From Pseudovibrio ascidiaceicola (GTDB lineage Bacteria; Pseudomonadota; Alphaproteobacteria; Rhizobiales; Stappiaceae), in the NCBI RefSeq assembly GCF_900114245.1, contig NZ_FOSK01000001.1, forward strand, positions 682,001 through 746,000: a stretch of DNA of 64,000 nucleotides, in the 5' to 3' direction. Each line of letters begins with the position of its first letter. Within the stretch, counting starts at the first letter, position 1. Below the pieces are notes generated by a model that was not told the origin of the DNA, searched no databases, and saw only the letters and a list, made by a program, of their open reading frames with translations. This document shows positions 1-8,900 of the stretch, one piece after another. The translations under genes and the position numbers were made by a program.

Positions 1-1371
1 TTGCTTTACCCGATAGCGTACTGATTCCGCTGAGTGCGATTCACCGCCCTCAGAAGAGGCGATTGCAGCAGAAAAAAAGTATTTCAGCTCGAAAATACCT
101 CGTGGTGTGGCGATATATTTATTGGATGTCACACGACTAACGGTGGATTCATGCATGCCAATGGCGTCTGCCACAACGCGCAGGTTCATTGGTCGAAGAT
201 GCTGGACACCATAAGTGAGAAAACCGTCTTGTTGACGAACAATTTCAGAGGACACCTTCAGGATTGTCCGCGCCCGCTGATCAAGGCTTTTGACCAGCCA
301 GTTTGCGGTCTGCAGACTATCGGTGAAGTAAGCCAGTTCCTTATCGTTCTTAGAGCCCTGAGAAATCTCTGAATAGTAGCTCTGGCTAACCAAAACCTTT
401 GGCAGGCTCTCTGTGTTGAGCTCAACGGTCCAGCCACCATCTGAAGCAGGTCGAACAAACGCATCTGGCACAATCGGTTGCGTAATTTCAGTATTGAAAG
501 CAGCGCCAGGCTTCGGATTGAGCTCCTTGATCTCAAGGATCATGTCCTTGAGGTCTTCATCATCCACTTTGCAAATACGTTTGAGCTTTACGAGGTCATG
601 TAAGGCTAGCAACTCAATGTTCTCGACCAGCGCCTGCATGGCAGGGTCGTAGCGGTCTTTCTCTTTGAGTTGCAGTTTTAGGCACTCAGACAAATCACGC
701 GCAAACACACCAACCGGATCAAGCCCCTGCAAAGCAAGAATAACCCGTTCTAGGCCTTGTCCCGAAACTCCGAGGCGTTCAGACATCTCTGCGCCATCAA
801 TGCGCAGATAGCCATTTTCATCAATACAATCGATGAGTTGATGAGCGACCAGAACATCGGCAGGATTTGTAAGCACAAAACCGAGTTGCTCCTGAAGGTG
901 CTCACTCAAGGAGATTTCTGCGGCGACAAACGCTTCAAGATTGTAGTCAGAAGCACCTGATGAGGTGCTGTGGCTTGGTGCCTGCCAGTTATCCGCTTTC
1001 TGCTGAACCGGATCAACTGATTGGTGCTCGCCATTATCATCAGGAAAAACATTGGAGAGTTCAGAATCCAGATTGCTCGAAATTGCTTCCGGAGTTGTCT
1101 CCAACTCGTTATTGAGCCAATCCCCTTCCTGCATCTCTGCAGGACTACTGTCAGCTTCTGGAGTATTTTCAGAGTGAGAAGTTTCTATAGCTGGTCCAGC
1201 GCCATCCGGGCTATCGTCTCGCTCTAGAAAAGGATTGCTTTCCAACTCACTATTAACGTGGGCAATCAGGTCCACATTCGACAGCTGCAACAGCTTGATC
1301 GCCTGCATCAGTTGCGGCGTCATGACAAGCTGTTGGCTTTGTCTGAATTCTAATTTTGGACCGATTGCCAT
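1..1371 (-). CDS. rpoN: RNA polymerase sigma-54 factor RpoN (partial, C-terminus cut by window edge)
   Basis: Alternative sigma factor for -24/-12 promoters that need AAA+ activators. The ATG at 1371 begins MAIGPKLEFRQSQQLVMTPQ, the typical glutamine-rich Region I that contacts core polymerase and activators. It is followed by an acidic linker (about residues 45-130) and then the core-binding domain with RDLSECLKLQL and AFVRP-type motifs. The frame is open for 457 codons to position 1, ending at SVRYRVKQ. The family is usually 480-520 aa, so only the last part (RpoN box) should lie outside the window. It stands next to lptB-lptA-lptC, a neighbourhood conserved in alphaproteobacteria. Identification is secure; the end is simply not in view. 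Confidence 0.97.
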   Translation of the reverse strand, partial: MAIGPKLEFRQSQQLVMTPQLMQAIKLLQLSNVDLIAHVNSELESNPFLERDDSPDGAGPAIETSHSENTPEADSSPAEMQEGDWLNNELETTPEAISSNLDSELSNVFPDDNGEHQSVDPVQQKADNWQAPSHSTSSGASDYNLEAFVAAEISLSEHLQEQLGFVLTNPADVLVAHQLIDCIDENGYLRIDGAEMSERLGVSGQGLERVILALQGLDPVGVFARDLSECLKLQLKEKDRYDPAMQALVENIELLALHDLVKLKRICKVDDEDLKDMILEIKELNPKPGAAFNTEITQPIVPDAFVRPASDGGWTVELNTESLPKVLVSQSYYSEISQGSKNDKELAYFTDSLQTANWLVKSLDQRARTILKVSSEIVRQQDGFLTYGVQHLRPMNLRVVADAIGMHESTVSRVTSNKYIATPRGIFELKYFFSAAIASSEGGESHSAESVRYRVKQ

Positions 1372-1445
1372 AGAGTTGTTTCGTCCTCCAAGTGCTGCAA
1401 GCTAGCCTGCAACACTCTTCTACGCAATTCGGCATAGGTTGGAAA

Positions 1446-2240
1446 TCAAAGAGTGAACTGTTCCCCGAGATACAAACGCCTTACATCTGGATCAGCAACG
1501 ATCTGATGTGGCTTGCCTTCGGTTAGAACTTCACCTGCCGCGATAATATAAGCGCGGTCAATCAGTCCAAGCGTTTCGCGAACGTTGTGGTCTGTAATCA
1601 GCACGCCGATTCCACGCTGGGTCAAATGACGTACGAGTTGCTGAATGTCGCCCACTGCGATCGGGTCAATACCCGCAAACGGCTCATCAAGCAGCATAAA
1701 GGACGGGCGAGTTGCCAAAGCCCGCGCAATCTCTACGCGGCGGCGCTCACCACCACTGAGTGCGATACTTGGCGATTTGCGCAAGTGCGTGACACCAAAT
1801 TCGGTCAGGAGCGAGTCAAGATCTTCCTCACGGCGCTTCTTGTTCGGCTCCACCACTTCCAGCACAGCACGAATGTTGTCTTCAACAGAAAGCCCACGGA
1901 AAATCGAGGCTTCCTGCGGCAGATAGCCAACACCCAAACGCGCACGGCGGTACATTGGCAGCTGTGTCATATCGAAGTTGTCGAGACGAATTGAACCATG
2001 GTCCGGACGAATAAGACCGGTGATCATGTAAAAGCAGGTTGTTTTACCAGCTCCGTTTGGACCCAGCAGCCCCACAGCTTCGCCACGGCGTACATTCAAG
2101 CTAACGTGTTTGACAACCTGACGACGTCCGTAACTCTTGCCGATGCCATCAACTTCCAGCACCGCCTCTGATGGGTCAGCGTACTTGATGCCTTCTGGCT
2201 GGTGCGTTGGGATCTGAGGATCAATTGGGTGTGCACTCAA
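1446..2240 (-). CDS. lptB: LPS export ABC transporter ATP-binding protein LptB
   Basis: Cytoplasmic ATPase that drives LPS extraction by LptFG and transfer through LptC-LptA-LptDE. 264 aa. Walker A GPNGAGKTT at about residues 60-68, Q-loop near 109, signature LSGGE at 161-165, Walker B MLLDE at 182-186, switch histidine H218 in ITDHN. About 28 residues precede the ABC core, more than in E. coli LptB (241 aa), as is common in rhizobia. It lies 19 bp downstream of lptA in the same direction and upstream of rpoN, so lptC-lptA-lptB look co-transcribed. Confidence 0.97.
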   Translation of the reverse strand: MSAHPIDPQIPTHQPEGIKYADPSEAVLEVDGIGKSYGRRQVVKHVSLNVRRGEAVGLLGPNGAGKTTCFYMITGLIRPDHGSIRLDNFDMTQLPMYRRARLGVGYLPQEASIFRGLSVEDNIRAVLEVVEPNKKRREEDLDSLLTEFGVTHLRKSPSIALSGGERRRVEIARALATRPSFMLLDEPFAGIDPIAVGDIQQLVRHLTQRGIGVLITDHNVRETLGLIDRAYIIAAGEVLTEGKPHQIVADPDVRRLYLGEQFTL

Positions 2241-2259
2241 GAGCGTGGCCTATTTTGCT

Positions 2260-2829
2260 TTAGTTCTTATTTTCAAGGCTGTTCGGCTGCAAAAGCATCC
2301 GCACACGGCCAGTGTTACCGCCAGTTTCGCTGGAATCCAGATTTGCTTTGCCTGTCTCCAGATTGATCACAAGGCGCTTGCCAACAATCACGTTCGGTCC
2401 CTGGCTGAGAACAACGCGCTTGCCGGTCATCACAACAACCTGTTTGTCCATATCAAAACTGGCATCGTCACCGGTTGCGACCTGATCCTTGGAGGAAATC
2501 AGTACCTTACCTTTTGCTTCAAGACGGGAAATGGACTGTTGGACGGCTTGGCCATCCGCTGTGCCATTGGCCATGGAGCCAGCATAAAACACGATCAACC
2601 GCTGGGTTTCCAGCTTGGTTTCACCTTGGGTAACAACAACGTTGCCACTGAAGATAGCGCTTTTGTCTTTGTCACGAACCTGAAGGTTAGTCGCTTCAAT
2701 CTCAATAGGTTCTTTATTGTTAGAACCAAACCCGGCAAATGAATCGGAGAACGTTTGTGCGTGGGCCATTCCAGCCAGCCCGTATGCCATAAGACAAGAT
2801 AGAGAGAATATTCTCATCCGGTTAATCAT
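2260..2829 (-). CDS. lptA: LPS transport periplasmic protein LptA (OstA family)
   Basis: Periplasmic bridge protein that passes LPS from LptC to LptDE. 189 aa. A Sec signal peptide is visible (MINRMRIFSLSCLMAYGLAGMAHA, cleavage expected after AHA, about residue 24). The OstA/LptA beta-jellyroll repeats follow, with segments such as EIEATNLQVRDKDKSAIFSGNV, then VVVTQGETKLETQ and SSKDQVATGDDASFD. The start overlaps the end of lptC by 4 bp (2826-2829), which indicates translational coupling. Family and context agree. Confidence 0.93.
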   Translation of the reverse strand: MINRMRIFSLSCLMAYGLAGMAHAQTFSDSFAGFGSNNKEPIEIEATNLQVRDKDKSAIFSGNVVVTQGETKLETQRLIVFYAGSMANGTADGQAVQQSISRLEAKGKVLISSKDQVATGDDASFDMDKQVVVMTGKRVVLSQGPNVIVGKRLVINLETGKANLDSSETGGNTGRVRMLLQPNSLENKN

Positions 2830-3488
2830 TGACCGTTCTCCAGTGCCCAGGGCAGAAGCTTCATTTTGACGCCCCGGCGAAAATTCAAAACATTGTTTTT
2901 CTGATCAAATTCCATAGATCCAGCATCGATATAGCCACCATCTGACATGACATCAACTGTATCGTTGGTCTGGATTGTACCTGTCTTCATATCGATATCG
3001 AGATACTCAAATTCTGCGGAATAACCTTTGCTGTACGCGACCGTAATCCCATTGGTGAGATTCAGGGTTTCCATTTCCGTATCAAACGTCCCGTTTCGCG
3101 AGGTGATACTAACAGTTTCCCCGGGAGCTATTGTGATTTCAGCCACAATATTCTCCAAATCAATCACTTGCGGGTTTGTAATACGCTGAATAGCCCGGTC
3201 GGCCTGAACGTTGTATGAACGGTCGCCATCATTTCCTGACAGATGCGGGTTGGACATGACCAAACCTTCGGTTGTCAGGCTGATATCTCCGATGCTCAGG
3301 CCGGCAAGAATGTTTTGGAAAACGATCATGCCAACCACACCAGCGGCGATCAGTATTCCACCAGCAGGAAGAGCAAATCGGAGGATGCGAACGAGAATGG
3401 AATGTCGACGCGCAGATTTGCGCGCTTTTTCAAGCCGTGTTTGCGCTTCACTCGCAAACTCTTTGGGCATGTTTTCCATTGTTGTCAT
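2826..3488 (-). CDS. lptC: LPS export system protein LptC
   Basis: Bitopic inner-membrane protein that accepts LPS from LptB2FG and hands it to LptA. 220 aa. A basic cytoplasmic N-terminus of about 30 residues is followed by one membrane helix (ILRFALPAGGILIAAGVVGMIVF, about residues 34-57) and a periplasmic LptC domain with ENIVAEITIAPGETV and a C-terminal FDQKNNVLNFRRGVKM region. It is slightly longer than E. coli LptC (191 aa), as usual in alphaproteobacteria. First gene of lptC-lptA-lptB; the 4-bp overlap with lptA supports coupling. Confidence 0.9.
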   Translation of the reverse strand: MTTMENMPKEFASEAQTRLEKARKSARRHSILVRILRFALPAGGILIAAGVVGMIVFQNILAGLSIGDISLTTEGLVMSNPHLSGNDGDRSYNVQADRAIQRITNPQVIDLENIVAEITIAPGETVSITSRNGTFDTEMETLNLTNGITVAYSKGYSAEFEYLDIDMKTGTIQTNDTVDVMSDGGYIDAGSMEFDQKNNVLNFRRGVKMKLLPWALENGQ

Positions 3489-3671
3489 TCATAGTCCTGG
3501 AACATTCTGGACGCGATACAGATAGGGACCGCTGTCCGGTTGCCATTTTCCGGTCTCACTCTCAAGGAGTAACCAGTATCTTACAGGCACAAACCGCTTC
3601 CGTTGATACGCAAATTTTCAGGTAAAAACCCGAAAGGAAGCAGTAAGTACACACTAGCTGCCTAAATGGGG

Positions 3672-3702
3672 GGGCTTCAACAAATTACAAATGCTGAAGC
3701 CC
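3672..3702 (-). terminator. Stem-loop between rnd and lptC
   Basis: Perfect 8-bp arms GGGCTTCA (3672-3679) and TGAAGCCC (3695-3702) with a 15-nt loop, located just after the rnd stop. On the minus strand a C-run rather than a T-run follows, so it is at best a weak terminator. The rest of 3489-3740 shows nothing else recognisable. Confidence 0.4.
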
Positions 3703-3740
3703 ATTAAACCGCAAATACTGGTAGAAAACTCGAGTTTCGC

Positions 3741-4361
3741 TTAAGAATGTGCGAAAATATCGTTCTCAGGCCATCCTGCGAGGTCAAGCTGTGCACGTGT
3801 TGGCAGAAATTCGAAGCACTTCTGTGCAATCTCAGTGCGCTCTTCACGTTCCAGCATAAATTCAAGGCGTTCTTTAAGCTTATGAAGGTGCAAAACATCT
3901 GATGCAGCATAGGCCAACTGTGCATCGGTCAGCTTTTCAGCAGCCCAATCAGAGCTTTGCTGCTGTTTGGAAAGGTCAACACCTATCAACTCGCGGCAAA
4001 GATCTTTCAGTCCGTGGCGGTCTGTGTAAGTTCGCACGAGCTTGGAAGCGATTTTTGTGCACCAAACCGGAGAAACGGAAATGTCCAGATACTCTTTCAA
4101 TATGGCAACATCAAAGCGGGCAAAGTGAAAAATCTTTGGCTTGCTTTCATCTTCAAACAGCGCTTGCAAATTAGGAGCAACCAACTGGCCGCGTTCAATC
4201 TGCACCACGTCAGCAGAGCCGTCGCCAGAGGAAAGCTGCACAACGCACAACCGATCCCGGTGCGGATTCAGACCTAGAGTTTCAGAGTCTACTGCAACGG
4301 CCTCAGCTGAAGCATAGTTGGAAAGGTCTGGAAGATCGTTCTTGTGATATCTGATTGTCAT
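3741..4361 (-). CDS. rnd: Ribonuclease D, short form (DEDDy 3'-5' exonuclease domain only)
   Basis: 3'-5' exoribonuclease for tRNA 3'-end maturation. 206 aa, against 375 aa for E. coli RNase D. Exo I motif VAVDSETLG (D25, E27), Exo II FHFARFDVAIL, and Exo III LAYAASDVLHL with the Tyr-x(3)-Asp that defines DEDDy enzymes. The HRDC repeats of the long form are absent, which is usual for the short alphaproteobacterial enzyme and not a truncation. Convergent with nothing; a tRNA-Leu gene lies just upstream on the same strand. Confidence 0.92.
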   Translation of the reverse strand: MTIRYHKNDLPDLSNYASAEAVAVDSETLGLNPHRDRLCVVQLSSGDGSADVVQIERGQLVAPNLQALFEDESKPKIFHFARFDVAILKEYLDISVSPVWCTKIASKLVRTYTDRHGLKDLCRELIGVDLSKQQQSSDWAAEKLTDAQLAYAASDVLHLHKLKERLEFMLEREERTEIAQKCFEFLPTRAQLDLAGWPENDIFAHS

Positions 4362-4473
4362 TGTTGCTCTCGAAGAATAAGCGCGATTTGGTACATGAGA
4401 CGTGTTTTGTCTCTTCTACACCAAACGGTCAAGTTACTCTGTAATTTTTAGGGAGAGCTTTGTGAAGAAAAGA

Positions 4474-4560
4474 TGGTGCCCAGAAGAGGACTCGAACCTC
4501 CACGCCCTTGCGGGCACTAGCACCTGAAGCTAGCGCGTCTACCAATTCCGCCATCTGGGC
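4474..4560 (-). tRNA. tRNA-Leu (anticodon CAG)
   Basis: Reading the minus strand gives GCCCAGA...TCTGGGC acceptor arms, a D-arm GGCGGAATTGGTAGAC, anticodon arm CTAGC-TTCAGGT-GCTAG (CAG), a long variable arm TGCCCGCAAGGGCG typical of class II tRNAs, and T-arm GGAGGTTCGAGTCC. 3' CCA is encoded (TGG at 4474-4476 on the plus strand). 87 nt including CCA. Confidence 0.97.
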
Positions 4561-4617
4561 ATATCATCTTTTTCTTTCAGAGGGTTGCTGCTTGGCAGCG
4601 CCGCTCTGTGAGGCTGG

Positions 4618-4646
4618 GTTCTAGTGATCCGGGCTAAGATTGTCAA
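4618..4646 (-). promoter_or_regulatory. Sigma-70 type promoter of tRNA-Leu
   Basis: On the minus strand TTGACA (plus-strand 4641-4646), a 17-bp spacer, and TAGAAC (4618-4623). It lies about 57 bp upstream of the mature tRNA 5' end, so a short leader would be removed by RNase P. Confidence 0.65.
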
Positions 4647-4790
4647 TCGCACATTTGCAAAGAGTTTTAATTTCTCCACAGAGTGCCTTCACATCCCAAA
4701 TCCTTGAGCGTATTAACATCCCATGAATTATAGCTTTTTTGAGGGTTATGCGCGCTAATACGCGTACCTGCAAAATTTTGGCAAAGGTGG

Positions 4791-5777
4791 ATGAAAATGG
4801 CGCAAGCGCTTAACGGGAAACTTATAACCGTTTTTGGCGGGTCAGGATTTATTGGTCGTCACGTCATCAGGATATTAGCAGAGCGCGGATACAGCGTCCG
4901 CGCCGCTGTGCGTCATCCTGATCTGGCAGAGCATTTGCAGCCGCTGGGGGCTGTGGGGCAGATCATGCCTGTTGCTGCGAGTGTGCGAAACAAAAAATCT
5001 GTCGAGCGCGCTGTAGAAGGTGCCTGCGCAGTCATCAACCTTGTGGGTATTCTCTATGAGAGCGGTGCTCAGAAGTTTGACAGTGTTCAGGCAAAAGGCC
5101 CGGCAACGGTGGCTGAGGTCTGTAAAGAGCAAGGCATTGAGAAGCTGGTTCACGTTTCTGCAATTGGAGCAGATGAAAACAGCCCGGCTGTTTATGCAAG
5201 AACAAAAGCTGCAGGCGAAAAGGCTGTTCTGAATGCAATGCCAGATGCAGTCATCTTTCGTCCTTCCATCGTTTTCGGTCCAGAAGATGACTTCTTCAAC
5301 CGCTTCGGCAGCATGGCGCAGCTCTTCCCGGTATTGCCTCTGATCGGCGGTGGTCATACTAAGTTCCAGCCTGTTTACGTGGGTGATGTTGCGCTCGCTA
5401 TCGCAAATGCCATCGAAAGCAAGGCTGAAGCTGGCAAAATTTACGAGCTGGGTGGCCCTCAGGTTGCGACCTTTAAAGAATGCTTGCAGCTGCTGATGCA
5501 GGTCATACATCGCAAACGCATGCTGGTTACTTTGCCGTTCCTGATCGCCCGTATTCAGGCAAAATTCATGCAGATGCTGCCAAAGCCAATGTTGACAGTC
5601 GATCAGGTTAATCTGCTGAAGAGCGATAATGTGGTGAGTAAGGAAGCGCAGTCGGAAAAGCGTACGTTTGAGGGACTAGGCATTGAGCCGCACTCCATGG
5701 AAGCAATTCTGCCGACGTATCTTGATAAGTTCCGCCCGCATGGACAGTACGACGCGAAAAGACCCTCGAAGTCATAA
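4791..5777 (+). CDS. Complex I NDUFA9-subunit family protein (atypical SDR, NAD(P)-binding)
   Basis: Atypical short-chain dehydrogenase related to NDUFA9, the NADPH-binding accessory subunit of respiratory complex I. 328 aa. Rossmann motif VFGGSGFIGRH near the N-terminus (TGxxGxxG type), then VINLVGI, HVSAIGAD and YARTKAAGE (the YxxxK pair) and VFRPSIVFGPEDDF. An ATG at 4797 (MAQALNG) has better spacing to the AAAGGTGG ribosome-binding site (4783-4790) than the ATG at 4791, so the protein may be 2 residues shorter. Monocistronic, with an intrinsic terminator after it. The next conserved gene is uppP, as in rhizobia; the 398-aa unknown sits between them. Confidence 0.85.
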   Translation: MKMAQALNGKLITVFGGSGFIGRHVIRILAERGYSVRAAVRHPDLAEHLQPLGAVGQIMPVAASVRNKKSVERAVEGACAVINLVGILYESGAQKFDSVQAKGPATVAEVCKEQGIEKLVHVSAIGADENSPAVYARTKAAGEKAVLNAMPDAVIFRPSIVFGPEDDFFNRFGSMAQLFPVLPLIGGGHTKFQPVYVGDVALAIANAIESKAEAGKIYELGGPQVATFKECLQLLMQVIHRKRMLVTLPFLIARIQAKFMQMLPKPMLTVDQVNLLKSDNVVSKEAQSEKRTFEGLGIEPHSMEAILPTYLDKFRPHGQYDAKRPSKS

Positions 5778-5802
5778 CGATCAAGCAAATGCGAAGACAC
5801 AA

Positions 5803-5830
5803 AACCCCGCTTCAAGCGGGGTTTTTTAAT
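5803..5830 (+). terminator. Intrinsic terminator after the NDUFA9-like gene
   Basis: 8-bp stem AACCCCGC / GCGGGGTT with a 5-nt loop TTCAA, followed by TTTTT. Clear rho-independent terminator. Confidence 0.9.
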
Positions 5831-6003
5831 GCCTGAGGCTACAGTAGCGCGCTCTTTCCATTTTAATCTAAGCTCTCTGACTTGGCATAAGCATATATTC
5901 ACCACCAGCTTCAAAAGCCGTTCCACCTTCATCAGAGTAACGCATATTACTCGATAATGAAGTGTCCTTTTAGATGTAGAGCCTTCAAAGCTGGAAGAAG
6001 ACC

Positions 6004-7200
6004 ATGCCACTGACTGACCTGACCCCAGAAGAGCACCAATGGACGGAGGAGATGTTCAAACTCCTGCGCATCAATGCAGGTGGTGAAGAGGGCGCAGAAG
6101 GAGGCGCAGCAGCGGGGGGCGCTGCATCCGTTGACACACCTGCGGATTTTTCTCAGCTTGAGCATTCAATTTCTGAGCTAAGTACCAAAAGCGATATTCT
6201 GAGAAATTATAAGGCGCTTAGTTCTTCTTTCAAAAAGCTTGATAAAGCAACGCAGTCTGCCCTCAAGGCGGCACTGGCTGCTATCCATGAGAAAGACAAG
6301 CAAGCCGTTGTTTCCGCAGTGTCTGCATTGCAAAAGTGCGTTTCAGAGCATTCTGAACTGATCAGTGATGCCGAAAGAACGCTCTCTGAATTATCAGATG
6401 AAGTTAATGGCTTGCGACAGGAATACAATGAACACGCAGGCCGTAAGGCTGAGTTTGTGAAGCGCGCCTACTTTAGTAAGACCAACGCCAAAAAGCTCAG
6501 CAAATTCTCCTCAGCTTGTGAGGATGTGAGCAAGGAGCTCACCCACGCTGAAGCAAGCGTCCAGGCTCGTAACATTGATGATGTCAACAAAGCTCTCAAA
6601 ACATCCACCAAAAGCCTTCAAAAACTGCGCAAAGAGATGGATTGGCTCGACACTTCAGAAGCAAGCAAGTCCGAAAGCAAACGCATGGGTGATGAAAAAC
6701 TTCAGGGCAATTTGACTTCTGACTATGACAAGAAGAGAGAGAGTTGGCGCCCTCAGGTTTGCTACAACGCTGCAATGAAAGTTGGGGTTATCGAAGGCAA
6801 CCTGCCTGAATTTATGCGAGCAAGTCTGATGGGTGAGAACAAGGTGAATGGCTATCCGGAAGGTTATCCGGAACTGATGGGAATATCTCCTGAAACAATT
6901 GAAAAAGAGTTCGACCACACCAAAGTGGAAGAGTCCGGAGTTCTAAATTTTGTTGATGATAGAACCGGCCATATTTCTCATACAGCGTATCTTCAAAAGA
7001 CGGACAAAGGATCTGTCGAGCTTTATCACACCAATTGTCAAACGCTGGATATGGCCTTGTTAGGTAAAGCGCAGAATATCCCGAAAGCAGGATTGGTGAC
7101 ACATTATGAACTCAGTGATCCCGACACGCAAAACAGGTTCCAGGAATGGTTGAACAAGGGATACAGCTTCAAACACACCCCAGCTTCCGACCTGAAATAA
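6004..7200 (+). CDS. Unrecognised 398-aa protein: helical/coiled-coil front, possible Cys-His hydrolase-like end
   Basis: I do not recognise the family. No signal peptide or membrane segment is seen. Residues 24-42 are a Gly/Ala/Glu-rich linker. Residues 48-240 are strongly helical and charged with heptad-like spacing (for example AALAAIHEKDKQAVVSAVSAL, LSELSDEVNGLRQEYNEHAG, LQKLRKEMDWL). The last 150 residues differ and look globular: a Cys at 253 in RPQVCYNAAM, His at 323/326 in GHISHTAYL and Asn344/Asp349 in HTNCQTLD have the order found in papain-like and NlpC-like hydrolases, which is only a resemblance. Monocistronic, flanked by terminators, in a slot between otherwise syntenic housekeeping genes, so probably acquired. 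Confidence 0.8.
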   Translation: MPLTDLTPEEHQWTEEMFKLLRINAGGEEGAEGGAAAGGAASVDTPADFSQLEHSISELSTKSDILRNYKALSSSFKKLDKATQSALKAALAAIHEKDKQAVVSAVSALQKCVSEHSELISDAERTLSELSDEVNGLRQEYNEHAGRKAEFVKRAYFSKTNAKKLSKFSSACEDVSKELTHAEASVQARNIDDVNKALKTSTKSLQKLRKEMDWLDTSEASKSESKRMGDEKLQGNLTSDYDKKRESWRPQVCYNAAMKVGVIEGNLPEFMRASLMGENKVNGYPEGYPELMGISPETIEKEFDHTKVEESGVLNFVDDRTGHISHTAYLQKTDKGSVELYHTNCQTLDMALLGKAQNIPKAGLVTHYELSDPDTQNRFQEWLNKGYSFKHTPASDLK

Positions 7201-7201
7201 A

Positions 7202-7227
7202 AAAGCGCCGCATATTTGCGACGCTTT
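7202..7227. terminator. Bidirectional terminator between the unknown gene and uppP
   Basis: Stem AAAGCG-C-CGCA / TGCG-A-CGCTTT with a TATT loop and one internal mismatch. It has an A/T tract on both sides and sits between two convergent genes. Confidence 0.8.
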
Positions 7228-7248
7228 GAAGATGAATTGTAGATGCGG

Positions 7249-8058
7249 TTAGCTCTGAGTGAGGATGAGACCTAGTAGTCCAAGCCCGCCTACAATGATG
7301 CGCCACCAGCCGAACAACGCGAAGCCATGTTTGGAGACATAATCAAGCAAGCTGCGTACAACAAAGAAACCGGCAATAAAGGAAGAGACCAGCCCGATGA
7401 TAATCAGGGTCCAGTCATCCTGCCCCAACGCGTCCTTGTTTTTCAGAAAGTCAAAAACAAACGCACCAACCATGGTTGGCATTGCTAGGAAGAATGAAAA
7501 CTCCGCCGCTGACCGTTTGTCAGTGCCCATCAGCAAGGATGCGACAATCGTAGCGCCACTACGAGACACGCCCGGGATCATCGCCATGCACTGTGCAAAG
7601 CCAATCTTGATGTAAAGCGAAAGCGGATAGTCTTCCACGTTGGTATAGCGTGCTTGCAAAGGCATTTTATCAACCAGCAGCATAATGATGCCACCGAAAA
7701 TCAGCGTTACGCAGACCAGAGCGGGAGTTTCAAACAAAACCGCCTTGATAAAATCGTAGGCCAGCGCGCCAATCGCTGCAGCAGGTAGAAACGCAAGCAG
7801 AACACCTATTGTGAAATGCCGGGCTTTTGCACTTGTTGGCAGTGCAACTGCAATTCTTGTGAGCCGTGTGAAGTAGACACTCAGGATTGCTGCGATAGCT
7901 CCAAGCTGGATCATCACCTCAAAGGCGCGACCTTCACTTTTAAACCCGATAAAATGCCCGATCAGCAGCAGATGCCCTGTGGAGGAAACTGGGATGAATT
8001 CAGTCAGGCCTTCAATGATGCCGAGCAGCAATGCGCCGACGATACTTTCAGTTGTCAT
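7249..8058 (-). CDS. uppP: Undecaprenyl-diphosphatase UppP (BacA)
   Basis: Integral membrane phosphatase that recycles undecaprenyl pyrophosphate to the carrier lipid for peptidoglycan and O-antigen synthesis. 269 aa, eight hydrophobic segments. Signature 1 [18 protein letters not shown] (about residues 13-30) carries the catalytic Glu residues. Signature 2 is [10 protein letters not shown] (about 162-171). Length matches the family (about 270 aa). Its linkage with the NDUFA9-like gene, the FzlA-like gene and queG is typical of rhizobia. Confidence 0.96.
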   Translation of the reverse strand: MTTESIVGALLLGIIEGLTEFIPVSSTGHLLLIGHFIGFKSEGRAFEVMIQLGAIAAILSVYFTRLTRIAVALPTSAKARHFTIGVLLAFLPAAAIGALAYDFIKAVLFETPALVCVTLIFGGIIMLLVDKMPLQARYTNVEDYPLSLYIKIGFAQCMAMIPGVSRSGATIVASLLMGTDKRSAAEFSFFLAMPTMVGAFVFDFLKNKDALGQDDWTLIIIGLVSSFIAGFFVVRSLLDYVSKHGFALFGWWRIIVGGLGLLGLILTQS

Positions 8059-8207
8059 TAAACGATGGTCTCCACGAATTTTCCCCAGATGTCATTGGTG
8101 AGGTTGTCCCCGTGTTTTCGTATGGTTTACCGTCTCAAGACTCTTTTGAGACAAATTACGTTTCTATAGCAACCTTTTGGTTACAGGTTTGCTCATAAAT
8201 CAGAACA

Positions 8208-8900
8208 ATGCTCAAGCTCTATCATCATCCTTTCTCTCCTGAATCGCGCTTCGCACGCTTAGCGCTCGGAGAATATGGAACTCCGTTTGAATGTCAGACG
8301 GAGTACCCTTGGGCACGTCGTCACGACTTCCTCATGATGAACCCAGCAGGAACGCTTCCCGTTCTGAAGGAAAATGATGGCCCTGCTGTGTGCGGGCCCA
8401 TGGTTATCATGGAATACTTGGACGAAACTCGCGGCTATGCGATTCCTAACAGCCGCTTGTTGCCAGATCATCCTGAAGCACGTGCAGAAACGCGTCGTCT
8501 CGTCTCTTGGTTTTTGCAAAAATTCCTCGGTGAGGTTATTGGCTACATCGTGCAAGAACGCATTTACAAACAGGAGATGCCGGATAGCCAGGGTGGCGGA
8601 CAGCCAGACTCAAGCATTCTTCGGATCGCACGGGTCAATATGCTGAACCACTTGCGCTACATCGGATACCTTGCCGCGACACGTAAGTGGCTGGCTGGTG
8701 ATCGGCTCACATTCGCTGATCTGGCCGCAGCAAGTCTTCTCTCCTGTGCAGACTATCTTGGTGAAGTTCCATGGTCCGAGGACGAAAACGTGAAGAGCTG
8801 GTACGCGCGGATGAAATCTCGTCCGAGCTTCCGCCCAATTCTGGCGGACAAGATGCTCGGCATGCCAGCGGCGAAGACCTACGCGGATCTGGACTTCTAA
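8208..8900 (+). CDS. GST-fold protein, FzlA-like (FtsZ-binding cell-division family)
   Basis: 230 aa with thioredoxin-like GST N-terminal domain (LYHHPFSPESRFARLALGEYG, MMNPAGTLPVL) and helical C-terminal domain (LAGDRLTFADLAAASLLSCADYLGEVPW). In alphaproteobacteria the single-copy protein of this type next to queG is FzlA, which binds FtsZ and links division to septal wall synthesis; the name is inferred from similarity and context. The position between uppP and queG fits. A general glutathione transferase is the alternative. The end overlaps the only good start codon of queG (see there). Confidence 0.75.
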   Translation: MLKLYHHPFSPESRFARLALGEYGTPFECQTEYPWARRHDFLMMNPAGTLPVLKENDGPAVCGPMVIMEYLDETRGYAIPNSRLLPDHPEARAETRRLVSWFLQKFLGEVIGYIVQERIYKQEMPDSQGGGQPDSSILRIARVNMLNHLRYIGYLAATRKWLAGDRLTFADLAAASLLSCADYLGEVPWSEDENVKSWYARMKSRPSFRPILADKMLGMPAAKTYADLDF

